From the NCBI GenBank assembly GCA_046153875.1, contig JBJXFE010000022.1, positions 1-48,070 of the forward strand: a stretch of DNA of 48,070 nt. The letters run 5' to 3'. Positions within the stretch are counted from its first letter, which is position 1; every line of letters starts with the position of its first letter. Made by a program: the position numbers and the translations under genes. The DNA is from JBJXFE01 sp046153875 (lineage in GTDB: Bacteria; Planctomycetota; Phycisphaerae; Phycisphaerales; UBA1924). Shown piece by piece: positions 6,913 through 13,926 of the stretch. The notes under the pieces are model-generated. The model saw only the letters and a program-made list of their open reading frames with translations, did no database searches and was not told where the DNA came from.

Positions 6913-8217
6913 ATGGCGAAGCTCAACCGTGACGCGAAGGGCTGGCGGTTTTCGATCTACGTCGATGGTCAACGCCGCACCGTCCGACCCGGACTTGTGA
7001 CGGCCCGCCAAGCTGAACTGTTCCGGTCGCGCGTCGAATCGGTCGCCCACGCCCGCAAGCTCAACGTCCCGCCCGAGCCCGAACTGCTCGCCTGGCTCAC
7101 GGCCCTGCCCTCCAAGGCGCACGCCCGCATGGTCGGACTCGGGCTCGCCGATCCGCGACCCGACGCCGGACCGTCCACGCTCGGCCCGATGCTCACGGCC
7201 CTGTTCGCGTCGATGGACGTGAAGCCTGCAACCCGTGTCCGGGTGGAGCAAGCCCGCCGGACCCTGCTCGACTACTTCGGGGCCGACCGCGCCCTCTCCT
7301 CAATCACGCCCGCCGGGGCCGACGGGTGGAGGGCGAAGCTCAAGGCGGATGGCTACTCCCCCGCCACCATCAGCCGCACCGTGCTCTACGCCCGGCAAAT
7401 GTTCCGCTGGGCGATCCGGCGCGGGATGACCGACTCCAATCCCTTCGCCGACCTCAAGGCCGGGCCGCAAACCAACCCCGCCCGCCGGGTGTTCGTCCCC
7501 GCCGACACCGTGCGCCGCATCATCGACGCCGCGCCGGATGCCGAGTGGCGGCTGCTCATCACCCTCTCGCGCTGGGGCGCACTTCGCGTCCCGAGCGAAG
7601 CCCTGGCCCTGACGTGGCAGGACGTGGATTGGGAACACAACCGACTCCGCGTCCGTTCCCGCAAGACCGAGGGGCACGAGGGGCACGCCGACCGGCTCAT
7701 CCCCCTGTTCCCCGAAGTCCGTGAACACCTCCAGCGCGTGTTCGATGCCGCGCCAGAGGGCTCTACGTTCGTCGTGACGCGATACCGCGAAGGGGCCAAC
7801 CTCAACCCCCAGCTACACCGAATCGTGAGGCGGGCGGGCGTCCAAGCGTGGCCCCGCCTCTGGCACAACCTCCGCGCGTCACGCGCGACCGAACTCGCCC
7901 AACGGTTCCCGGCGCACGTCGTCGCCGCGTGGTGCGGACACTCGGCGGACTGCGCCCGCGAGCACTACCTGGGCACCGTGGACTCCGATTGGGCTCGGGC
8001 GATCGCGGGCGACATCGGACCCGCCGCGAACGCGCGGACGGAACCGGGGGGCTCTGGTGGCACCACTGGTGGCACGGTCGATGCACGTCCACACCCGTCA
8101 ACACCCTGCATGGTGGGCGTTGACGGGCCCTGCAACGCGGGTACATGCGATCAAGTGGGCAGGACTGGACTTGAACCAGCGACCCCCGCATTTTCAGTGC
8201 GGTGCTCTACCAACTGA
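6913..8217 (+). CDS. Tyrosine recombinase / integrase of the element
   Basis: A 434-residue site-specific recombinase. The core-binding SAM-like domain is about residues 90-180 and the catalytic domain about 190-365. All catalytic residues are visible: Arg225 (WGALRVPSEAL), Lys251, His318 and Arg321 (HNLR), His343 (WCGHS) and the nucleophile Tyr352 (REHYLG). It is next to tRNA-Phe and its last 20 codons read antisense through the att core and the tRNA gene, ending at 8217. Residues after about 370 are a Gly/Thr/Pro-rich tail with no conserved structure. Because the att core lies inside the coding frame, excision would exchange the last codons for sequence from the other end of the element. 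The gap to the upstream regulator is 3 nt. Confidence 0.93.
   Translation: MAKLNRDAKGWRFSIYVDGQRRTVRPGLVTARQAELFRSRVESVAHARKLNVPPEPELLAWLTALPSKAHARMVGLGLADPRPDAGPSTLGPMLTALFASMDVKPATRVRVEQARRTLLDYFGADRALSSITPAGADGWRAKLKADGYSPATISRTVLYARQMFRWAIRRGMTDSNPFADLKAGPQTNPARRVFVPADTVRRIIDAAPDAEWRLLITLSRWGALRVPSEALALTWQDVDWEHNRLRVRSRKTEGHEGHADRLIPLFPEVREHLQRVFDAAPEGSTFVVTRYREGANLNPQLHRIVRRAGVQAWPRLWHNLRASRATELAQRFPAHVVAAWCGHSADCAREHYLGTVDSDWARAIAGDIGPAANARTEPGGSGGTTGGTVDARPHPSTPCMVGVDGPCNAGTCDQVGRTGLEPATPAFSVRCSTN
8055..8075. repeat. Candidate recombinase arm site, right
   Basis: This is the counterpart of 161-181 (18 of 21 identical, same orientation, two GGTGGCAC units). It lies within the non-conserved tail region of the integrase gene, 77 bp from the right att core. 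Inferred arm-type site. Confidence 0.4.
8153..8180. repeat. tRNA-proximal attachment-site copy (28-bp direct repeat)
   Basis: Identical to 97-124. It covers the 3' acceptor strand and most of the T arm of tRNA-Phe plus 3 bp beyond, and lies within the 3' end of the integrase frame. Integration therefore keeps a functional tRNA. Confidence 0.9.
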
Positions 8218-8228
8218 GCTACCTGCCC
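8156..8228 (-). tRNA. tRNA-Phe (GAA)
   Basis: A 73-nt cloverleaf is readable on the minus strand. Acceptor GGGCAGG pairs with CCTGCCC, the D arm has GCTC/GAGC, and the anticodon stem CCGCA/TGCGG encloses the loop CTGAAAA with anticodon GAA. The T loop is TTCAAGT, and the discriminator base is A. No CCA is encoded. It is the integration target of the element; its 3' 25 nt are part of the duplicated att core. Confidence 0.97.
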
Positions 8229-8238
8229 GACGGGGGGA

Positions 8239-8266
8239 ACGATACGCGACCGCGCGGGATGGTCAA
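8239..8266 (-). promoter_or_regulatory. tRNA-Phe promoter
   Basis: On the minus strand, TTGACC (8261-8266) and TATCGT (8239-8244) are 16 bp apart, and the -10 ends 10 nt before the mature tRNA 5' end at 8228. This is a near-consensus sigma-70-type arrangement. Confidence 0.6.
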
Positions 8267-8335
8267 ACGACGAAACCGCCCCACGATACCGCACAAAGCA
8301 GGGCGCCCACCGATCCGAGCTACCATGGCCCGCTC

Positions 8336-9238
8336 ATGCCCGAGGCCCAGCCCACAAACGACCCGGCCGCCGCGTCGCCTCAAACCCCAACTGGTGACGA
8401 TGCCCGCCCGCTGCTATCGGTCCTCGATCTGCACACCCACTTCCCCATCCGCTCCGGCGTCCTGCAACGAACCGTCGGATGGGTCAGGGCCGTGGACGGC
8501 GTCTCGTTCGACATCGCGAAGGGCGAGACGCTCGGGCTCGTGGGCGAATCAGGGTGCGGCAAGACCACCGTCGGCCGCTCGATCCTCCGGCTGATCCCCG
8601 CCACCTCGGGCGCTGTGATCTTCGACGACACCCTCGTCTTCAACGCACGCGGCTCCGCGCTCAAGGGCCTCCGCCGCCAGATGCAGATCATCTTCCAGGA
8701 CCCCGCCGGCTCGCTCAACCCGCGCATGCGGGTCGCGTCGATCGTCGGCGAGCCGCTCACGGTGCACGGACTCGTCGAGGACCGCGACGAGCTTCGCGAG
8801 CGCGTCGAGACCCTCCTCGAACGCTGCGGGATGCCCCGCGCGGCCGCGGACCGCTACCCCCACGAGTTCAGCGGCGGGCAGCGCCAGCGGATCGGCATCG
8901 CGCGGGCCCTGGCCCTGGAGCCGCGGTTCATTGTCTGCGACGAGCCGACGAGCGCGCTCGACGTCTCCATCCAGGCCCAGATCATCAACCTGCTCACGGA
9001 CCTTCAGGCCGAGTTCGGCCTCTCGTACCTGTTTATCTCGCACGACATGGCCGTGATCCAGCACGTCTGCCGCAACATCGCGGTGATGTACCAGGGCAAG
9101 ATCGTCGAGATGGGCCCGCGCGAGCGCGTGCTGGGCGATCCGCGGCACGACTACACCCGCTCGCTGCTCTCGGCCGTGCCCGAGCCGGATCCGCGACGCA
9201 AACGCTCGCGTGTGGTCTTCGCGGGAGGGGCCACGTAG
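8336..9238 (+). CDS. Oligopeptide/dipeptide-type ABC transporter ATP-binding protein
   Basis: A 300-residue cytoplasmic ATPase of the OppF/DppF class that would energise peptide or nickel import. Walker A is GESGCGKTTVG, the Q-loop is IIFQDP, the signature is FSGGQRQRIGIARAL, Walker B is FIVCDEPTSALD, and the switch His is in FISHDM. The C-terminal segment (AVPEPDPRRKRSR) is the usual OppF/DppF tail. No permease or paired OppD-like ATPase adjoins it here. The start at 8336 gives the normal domain; TACCAT lies 9 nt upstream and there is no Shine-Dalgarno sequence. The next gene is convergent. Confidence 0.9.
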   Translation: MPEAQPTNDPAAASPQTPTGDDARPLLSVLDLHTHFPIRSGVLQRTVGWVRAVDGVSFDIAKGETLGLVGESGCGKTTVGRSILRLIPATSGAVIFDDTLVFNARGSALKGLRRQMQIIFQDPAGSLNPRMRVASIVGEPLTVHGLVEDRDELRERVETLLERCGMPRAAADRYPHEFSGGQRQRIGIARALALEPRFIVCDEPTSALDVSIQAQIINLLTDLQAEFGLSYLFISHDMAVIQHVCRNIAVMYQGKIVEMGPRERVLGDPRHDYTRSLLSAVPEPDPRRKRSRVVFAGGAT

Positions 9239-9267
9239 AGCGTTCGTACCGTGGACGCCGCTTCGCC

Positions 9268-9750
9268 TCAACGACGCCGCGCCACAATCGCGAGGCCGAT
9301 CAGCGCGAGCACGAACACGGCGGCAATACCCGTTGTAAACTGCGGTGCACGCACGAACAATCCGATGATCGCGATCGCCGCGAGGCCGTTGACAACCCAG
9401 AAAGCCGGGACCTTGCCGTACCAACCGGGCCGACGCGGCCGATCGACAAACTCGCGAGTCTCGTCGGTGGGCGGACCGGGATCGAGGTCTCCATCCCTGA
9501 AGTCGACCGCGACGGCCAATGCGGCGGCGACTTCGTGCACCCGGGGCAGGTCTTCGGTGCGAAGAACAAGAATCGTGGGCGTGGATGCACCGCGCGCAAG
9601 CCGTTTGCCCCAAACGACTGTGCACGGGATGCCGTTGTCGTCCAGACCGCTCGACAGCCGTGCCGCGTCGTAGTCCGAACAGCGGACGCATACTTGGTGG
9701 GCATTCCGCTCACCCGTGGCGGCACGCTGTGTTGGGAGAGCGCCGGTCAC
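9268..9750 (-). CDS. Membrane protein with DUF2007-like N-terminal domain
   Basis: 160 residues, starting at a GTG that overlaps the cinA stop (GTGA), so probably translated together with cinA. Residues about 15-85 (VCVRCSDYDAARLSSGLDDN...GIPCTVV, then ILVLRTEDLPRVHEV) resemble the small DUF2007 'signal-transducing' fold. Two hydrophobic segments near 125-158 look like transmembrane helices, followed by a short Arg-rich tail. The domain match is by eye and the function is unknown. Confidence 0.62.
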   Translation of the reverse strand: MTGALPTQRAATGERNAHQVCVRCSDYDAARLSSGLDDNGIPCTVVWGKRLARGASTPTILVLRTEDLPRVHEVAAALAVAVDFRDGDLDPGPPTDETREFVDRPRRPGWYGKVPAFWVVNGLAAIAIIGLFVRAPQFTTGIAAVFVLALIGLAIVARRR

Positions 9751-11039
9751 AGCTCCACCTGCCTCAGCAGCCGGGTTCGAACTGAACCGATCAGCGCGAA
9801 TCGCAGCATCGCCAGCGCCGACTTGGCGGACCAATCGCGGATGCCCGCGCGATCGCCCGTGAACAGAAATCGCCGCGACTCGGCGCCCTCCGGCGCCGCG
9901 CGCCCGATCCAGACCGTGCCCACGGGCTTGTCGGCCGACCCCCCGACGGGCCCCGCCACACCGGTGATCGCCAGGCAATGCCCCGCGCCCGACCGCTCCA
10001 GCCCGCCGCGGGCCATGGCTTCAACGCACTCGCGGCTCACCGCGCCCGGCCCGCCCGGCGCGAAGAGTGACGCCCGCACCCCGACCTCGCGCTCCTTCAT
10101 CTCGTTCGTGTAGGTGATCCACCCGCCGACGAAGACGTCGGACGAACCCGGCACCTCCGTGATCATCTGCCCGAGCAGCCCCCCGGTGCACGACTCGACG
10201 GTCGCGAGCGTTTCGCCGCGAGCGCGCAGCAGGCCCAGCACGACCGCCGCCAGCGTTTCGCCGTCCGTGCCGAAGACGTACGGATCCAGATGCTCATGAA
10301 TGAGACGCTCGGTCTCCGCTACCGCATCGCCCCCCACGCCCGGAACGCCCCCGCAGGCCGCGCTCCGGATGCGGCAGGTCACCACGCCGCCGGACGCCGT
10401 CGTCCCCACGAGCGGGTCGCGCTCGCGATCCATCAGCTCCCCCAGGCGAGTAGCCATCTCCGACTCCCCCAGCCCGAAGCAGCGCAGGAACCTTGTGCGC
10501 ACCGCGGCTCCCGGCGGCCGCAGCCGCGCCACCACCGACCGCTCGAACATCTCGCGCATCTCGCGCGGCGGGCCGGGCAGGCAGAACACACTCGCCTCGC
10601 CCACCGTTCCCGCGAGCCCGGGGGCCGTGCCCGCGGTGTTTTCAAGGCTCTCCGCGCCGTCGGGGCGCAGCGCCTGCACCCGGTTCACCTCCGGCATCGC
10701 CCGCGAAGAGCGGGCGAACCAGCTCTGAATCTGTTGCAGCGCGACCGCGTCCTCTTCGAGCGTAACGCCCATCGCCATCGCCAGTGCTTCGCGCGTCAGG
10801 TCGTCCAGCGTTGGCCCCAGCCCGCCCGTGCTCACCACCAGGTCCGCCGCCGCCGCCAGCCGCCGGATCGCATGGGCCGTCGCCGCCGCGTCGTCCGGCA
10901 CGGTCACATGCTCGACCGTCACGACGCCCAGAGCCATGAGCCGGTCCGCCAGCCAGCGCGAGTTGGTGTCGAGCGTCTGGCCGAGCGTGAGCTCGTCCCC
11001 GATGGCGAGAACCGCGGCAGTGCGGTGTTCGCGGCTCAT
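9747..11039 (-). CDS. cinA: CinA-type competence/damage-inducible protein
   Basis: 430 residues in the usual two-domain CinA layout. The N-terminal MoaB/MogA-like pyrophosphatase domain (about 5-170) has AIGDELTLGQTLDTNS and STGGLGPTLDDLT. The C-terminal PncC nicotinamide-nucleotide amidohydrolase domain (about 265-425) has VESCTGGLLGQMIT, ITYTNEMKE and CLAITGVAGPVGG. Together these domains recycle NMN-type pyridine nucleotides and ADP-ribose. The start at 11039 overlaps the stop of the solute-binding protein gene (ATGA); a longer reading frame upstream is antisense noise. It is translationally coupled to both neighbours. Confidence 0.9.
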   Translation of the reverse strand: MSREHRTAAVLAIGDELTLGQTLDTNSRWLADRLMALGVVTVEHVTVPDDAAATAHAIRRLAAAADLVVSTGGLGPTLDDLTREALAMAMGVTLEEDAVALQQIQSWFARSSRAMPEVNRVQALRPDGAESLENTAGTAPGLAGTVGEASVFCLPGPPREMREMFERSVVARLRPPGAAVRTRFLRCFGLGESEMATRLGELMDRERDPLVGTTASGGVVTCRIRSAACGGVPGVGGDAVAETERLIHEHLDPYVFGTDGETLAAVVLGLLRARGETLATVESCTGGLLGQMITEVPGSSDVFVGGWITYTNEMKEREVGVRASLFAPGGPGAVSRECVEAMARGGLERSGAGHCLAITGVAGPVGGSADKPVGTVWIGRAAPEGAESRRFLFTGDRAGIRDWSAKSALAMLRFALIGSVRTRLLRQVEL

Positions 11040-12613
11040 GGACCCTCGATCCGGGTCGCCATCTCTTCGTGAGCGATCTCGACGACGCGCGCGTACTGAC
11101 GCCGGAAGAACGCGGTGATCTCGATCCGCGAGCGCGCCGCGAAACCCTTGTCCTTCCGCCACGCGTCGCTGATCGCCTTCAGGTTGGCCTCGTTGAACGC
11201 GAGCCGTGTGCCGTCCGGCATCGTCACCTCCGGCCACGAATAGAACAGCGTAACCATCGCTTGGACACGCTCCTCATCCGGGTGCGTAGGCATTCGCATG
11301 GCTCTGTTCATGGCGTTCCACGCCGCGCGCTGCTCGTCGCCCGAATCCACCGCGAACGCCCCCATCATCATCAACAACCCGGACCGCCACCCCCGCGACG
11401 GGTGCGTCCCCACCAGCTCGAACGGGTTGACCTTGTCGATGAACCGATCAAAGTGCGTCTCGTACATCACCCGCCGAACCGGCAACCGCCGGAGCGCGGA
11501 CCGCTCGGGCCCGAGTTCACCCGCCGCGCGGTCGCCCCCCGTCGGCGCGAACTGCCACAGCGCCTGCCCCTCCTCCGTCAGGCAGAACTCGACGAACCGC
11601 CGCGCCAGCTCCGGGTTCGGGCCGCAGCGGATTATCGAGACCGGGTCCGCGTCGATGTACACCTCGCCCGGCGGGTCGACGTACCCCACACGGTCCTCCC
11701 CCACCGCCTGCGCCTGGTTCCGCCCATAGAAGTCGATCGCCAGCCCAGCCGCGGCCTCCCCCATGCCGATCTCGATCGGCGGCTTCGTGGACGAGTTGGA
11801 ATACGACCGGCAGTTGGCCGTCATCGACCGGAGAATCCACCACCCGTCGTCCCACCCGTGCGCGTTCAGCACGGACTCGAACGCCGTGGCGATCGACCCC
11901 GACTGCCGCGGATCGGCGAGCACGATCCACCCGGCGTACCGCGGGTCGCCCAGGTCCTTGAACGAGTCGGGCTCCCCGAGCCCGAGGCGCGCCAGCACGC
12001 CTCTGTTGAACACGATCCCGAACCCCGAGAGCGCCGTTCCCAGCCAGAACTGGTCCGGGTCGTACAGGATCTGCGCGCCGATCCGGTTCTCCTCGCCGAA
12101 CCACGCGCGCAGCCGCTCGCTCGGGTAGCCCATCGGCACCGACAGCGGCAGGTGCACGTCCAGCGGGCCCAGCTCGCCCGCCCCCGCCAGCGGCGCCTTC
12201 ATGGCGAGCCCCTGCTTGAGCCGACCGTGGTCGAACGACCCGCCCCCCAGCATCACGTCGAAGCCGATCGCGCCCGCCGGAGCGACCGGCTCGGGCGATT
12301 TCGGGTCGCCCACGAACGTGATCTGCCCGCCGCGCACCGCGGCCGTGAACTGCGCCTGGAGCACCCGGATGATCTCGCTCGTCCCTCCGGGGATGCGCCA
12401 GTCGATCTTGACGCGGCGGCCGAACTCGCGCCGGTGCCAGCGGTCGAACCCCGCGGCGAACTCGTCGCGGATCTGCTGGACGTGCGGCGTGACGACGATG
12501 AGCGTGTCGGCGGGCGTCACGTCGCGCTCGCGGGGCGTCTCGGGGCGGAGCGCGAACGGCACGCCCAGCACCACCGCCAGCGCCGCGAAGATCAGCACGC
12601 GCGAGAGCGTCAC
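11036..12613 (-). CDS. Extracellular solute-binding protein (ABC transporter, iron/putrescine type)
   Basis: 525 residues with an N-terminal hydrophobic segment (ILIFAALAVVLGVPFAL-like, residues about 5-22) serving as signal peptide or anchor. The body follows the periplasmic-binding-protein cluster that binds Fe(III), polyamines or thiamine: LIVVTPHVQQIRDEFAAGFDRW, then GFGIVFNRGVLARLGL, GWIVLADPRQSGS and YVDPPGEVYIDADPVSI. The C-terminal 150 residues exceed a typical family member and are of unknown role. No permease or ATPase gene adjoins it. The GTG start has no Shine-Dalgarno but has TACCAT exactly 6 nt upstream. Its stop overlaps the cinA start. Confidence 0.82.
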   Translation of the reverse strand: MTLSRVLIFAALAVVLGVPFALRPETPRERDVTPADTLIVVTPHVQQIRDEFAAGFDRWHRREFGRRVKIDWRIPGGTSEIIRVLQAQFTAAVRGGQITFVGDPKSPEPVAPAGAIGFDVMLGGGSFDHGRLKQGLAMKAPLAGAGELGPLDVHLPLSVPMGYPSERLRAWFGEENRIGAQILYDPDQFWLGTALSGFGIVFNRGVLARLGLGEPDSFKDLGDPRYAGWIVLADPRQSGSIATAFESVLNAHGWDDGWWILRSMTANCRSYSNSSTKPPIEIGMGEAAAGLAIDFYGRNQAQAVGEDRVGYVDPPGEVYIDADPVSIIRCGPNPELARRFVEFCLTEEGQALWQFAPTGGDRAAGELGPERSALRRLPVRRVMYETHFDRFIDKVNPFELVGTHPSRGWRSGLLMMMGAFAVDSGDEQRAAWNAMNRAMRMPTHPDEERVQAMVTLFYSWPEVTMPDGTRLAFNEANLKAISDAWRKDKGFAARSRIEITAFFRRQYARVVEIAHEEMATRIEGP

Positions 12614-12619
12614 GCCAGC

Positions 12620-12625
12620 ATGGTA
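12620..12625 (-). promoter_or_regulatory. -10 hexamer for a leaderless solute-binding protein mRNA
   Basis: TACCAT on the minus strand ends 6 nt before the GTG start at 12613, so transcription would start at the start codon. A mirror-image arrangement serves the divergent SDR gene. Confidence 0.4.
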
Positions 12626-12674
12626 GCGGCGGCCGAACTCGCCCGGCCGCGGGCCGGGCCGGGGCGCTTCGAAC

Positions 12675-12680
12675 TACCAT
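12675..12680 (+). promoter_or_regulatory. -10 hexamer for a leaderless SDR mRNA
   Basis: TACCAT followed by exactly 6 nt and the ATG at 12687; there is no ribosome binding site between them. Confidence 0.4.
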
Positions 12681-12686
12681 GCCGCC

Positions 12687-13409
12687 ATGTCGCCGCACGG
12701 CACAGCGCCAGCGCCGGTCGCGCTCGTCACGGGCGCGGGCTCCGGCATCGGGCGCGCGACGGCGATCCTTCTGGCCGCGCGCGGGTATCACGTGGCGCTC
12801 GCGGGGCGGCGCGAGGGGCCGCTGCGCGCCGTCGCCGCGGAGCTGCCTGCGTCGGCCGAGCCGCTGGTGATCGCCGCGGACGTGGGCGACGCCGCGGCCG
12901 CGCGGGCGATGGTCGCGTCGGCGGCGGACCGCTTCGGCCGGCTCGACGTGCTCATCAACAACGCGGGGCTCGCGCCCCTGCTCCCGATCGATCGCACCAG
13001 CGCCGCGGTGCTCGACGAGGTCTACCGCGTGAACGCGCTAGGCCCGGCGAACGCGATCGCCGCGGCGTGGCCGCACTTCACGCGGCAGGGGTCGGGGTGC
13101 GTCGTGAACGTCTCGACGATGGGGACGATCGACCCGTTCCCCGGCTTCTTCGCGTACGCCCCTGCCAAGGCCGCCGTGAACCTCATGGCCCGTCCGTGCG
13201 CGAACGAAGGCCGCGCGATCGGCGTCCGCGCCTTCGCCGTCGCCCCCGGAGCGGTCGAGACCCCCATGCTCCGCGCTCTCTTCGACGAGCGCGCAGCGCC
13301 GCCGGCGGCGTGCCTGACGCCCGACGAAGTCGCGTCCGTCATCCTCGACTGCGTCGAGGGCCGGCGCGACCACGACAACGGCAACGTCATCCCCGTCACG
13401 AAGGCCTGA
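12687..13409 (+). CDS. Short-chain dehydrogenase/reductase (SDR)
   Basis: A 240-residue classical SDR oxidoreductase using NAD(P)H; the substrate cannot be told. The Rossmann glycine motif is TGAGSGIG (about 15-22), the structural motif is NNAG (about 91-94), and the active-site residues are Ser in VNVSTMG and Tyr/Lys in YAPAK. An acidic D is present in IAADVGD. RR after the second strand (AGRR) suggests NADPH preference. The length is normal for the family. It is divergent from the solute-binding protein gene, and mscL is convergent 18 nt downstream. Confidence 0.9.
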   Translation: MSPHGTAPAPVALVTGAGSGIGRATAILLAARGYHVALAGRREGPLRAVAAELPASAEPLVIAADVGDAAAARAMVASAADRFGRLDVLINNAGLAPLLPIDRTSAAVLDEVYRVNALGPANAIAAAWPHFTRQGSGCVVNVSTMGTIDPFPGFFAYAPAKAAVNLMARPCANEGRAIGVRAFAVAPGAVETPMLRALFDERAAPPAACLTPDEVASVILDCVEGRRDHDNGNVIPVTKA

Positions 13410-13427
13410 GCCGGCGCGTCGCGCGCC

Positions 13428-13880
13428 TCACGCCCGCTTCTGCAGCGAGTCGCGGATCTGCGTGAGCAGCACGACCTCGGCGCTCGGCGCGGCCGGGGCC
13501 GGCGGCGGCGCGGCGGCCTTCTCCTTCTCCGCCATCTTCCGCGCCGTGTTCACCCCCTTCACGAGCAGGAACACCGCGAACGCCACGATCGTGAAGTTGA
13601 TCACCTCGTTAAGGAAGACGCCGTACTTCATCGTGACCGCGGGGACGGCCTTGACCGTTTCGACCCCGTTCTCCATGACCGCCGGCACCCCCGCCTTGAG
13701 CGTCACCGCGAAGTCGGAGAAATCCAGCCCGCCGATCACCAGGCCCAGCGGCGGCATCATCACGTCGTTCACCATCGACCCGACGATCTTGCCGAACGCC
13801 GCTCCGATGATGATCCCGACCGCCATGTCCACGACGTTGCCCTTCACGGCGAAATCGCGGAACTCCTTGAGAATCCCCAT
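13428..13880 (-). CDS. mscL: Large-conductance mechanosensitive channel MscL
   Basis: A 150-residue inner-membrane channel that opens under hypo-osmotic stress. TM1 has the conserved DMAVGIIIGAAFGKIV pore segment, the loop lies between about residues 45 and 85, TM2 is NFTIVAFAVFLLVKGVN, and the cytoplasmic helix has LLTQIRDSL. The C-terminal linker is Ala/Pro-rich (AAAPPPAPAAPSAE), longer than in most homologues. The start at 13880 is preferred over the ATG at 13886 because AAGGAG lies 6 nt upstream of it. Confidence 0.95.
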   Translation of the reverse strand: MGILKEFRDFAVKGNVVDMAVGIIIGAAFGKIVGSMVNDVMMPPLGLVIGGLDFSDFAVTLKAGVPAVMENGVETVKAVPAVTMKYGVFLNEVINFTIVAFAVFLLVKGVNTARKMAEKEKAAAPPPAPAAPSAEVVLLTQIRDSLQKRA

Positions 13881-13926
13881 GAGCATCTCCTTGTCGGCCG
13901 CGCGCCCGCGCCGGCCCGTGAGCCGG

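Larger units (their letters stand above)
97..8180. mobile_element. Integrative element in tRNA-Phe (about 8.06 kb)
   Basis: The element is bounded by 28-bp direct repeats at 97-124 and 8153-8180. The right repeat reconstitutes the tRNA-Phe 3' end, and a complete tyrosine recombinase is the gene next to it. Cargo: XRE-type regulator, Toprim-DUF3987 protein, four small genes including two excisionase-like HTH proteins, an unknown 294-residue protein, a secreted dockerin-tailed repeat protein, an HTH protein and a gene remnant. No relaxase, type IV secretion, capsid, portal or large terminase gene is visible, so it is probably a non-autonomous integrative mobilizable or satellite-like element. 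The 365-bp stretch 125-489 holds only the remnant at 348 and a possible alternative integrase tail (125-230). Confidence 0.88.

Noticed and set aside
8149..8217. The last ~20 residues of the integrase frame as a functional conserved domain
   Set aside because: This peptide is simply the antisense reading of the tRNA-Phe 3' half, which recurs wherever a frame crosses that tRNA. It is described as a consequence of the att position, not as a domain.
11069..13465. A 798-codon open frame on the plus strand opposite the solute-binding protein and across the SDR gene
   Set aside because: It is antisense or out of frame to two well-supported genes, with Arg/Pro-rich composition.
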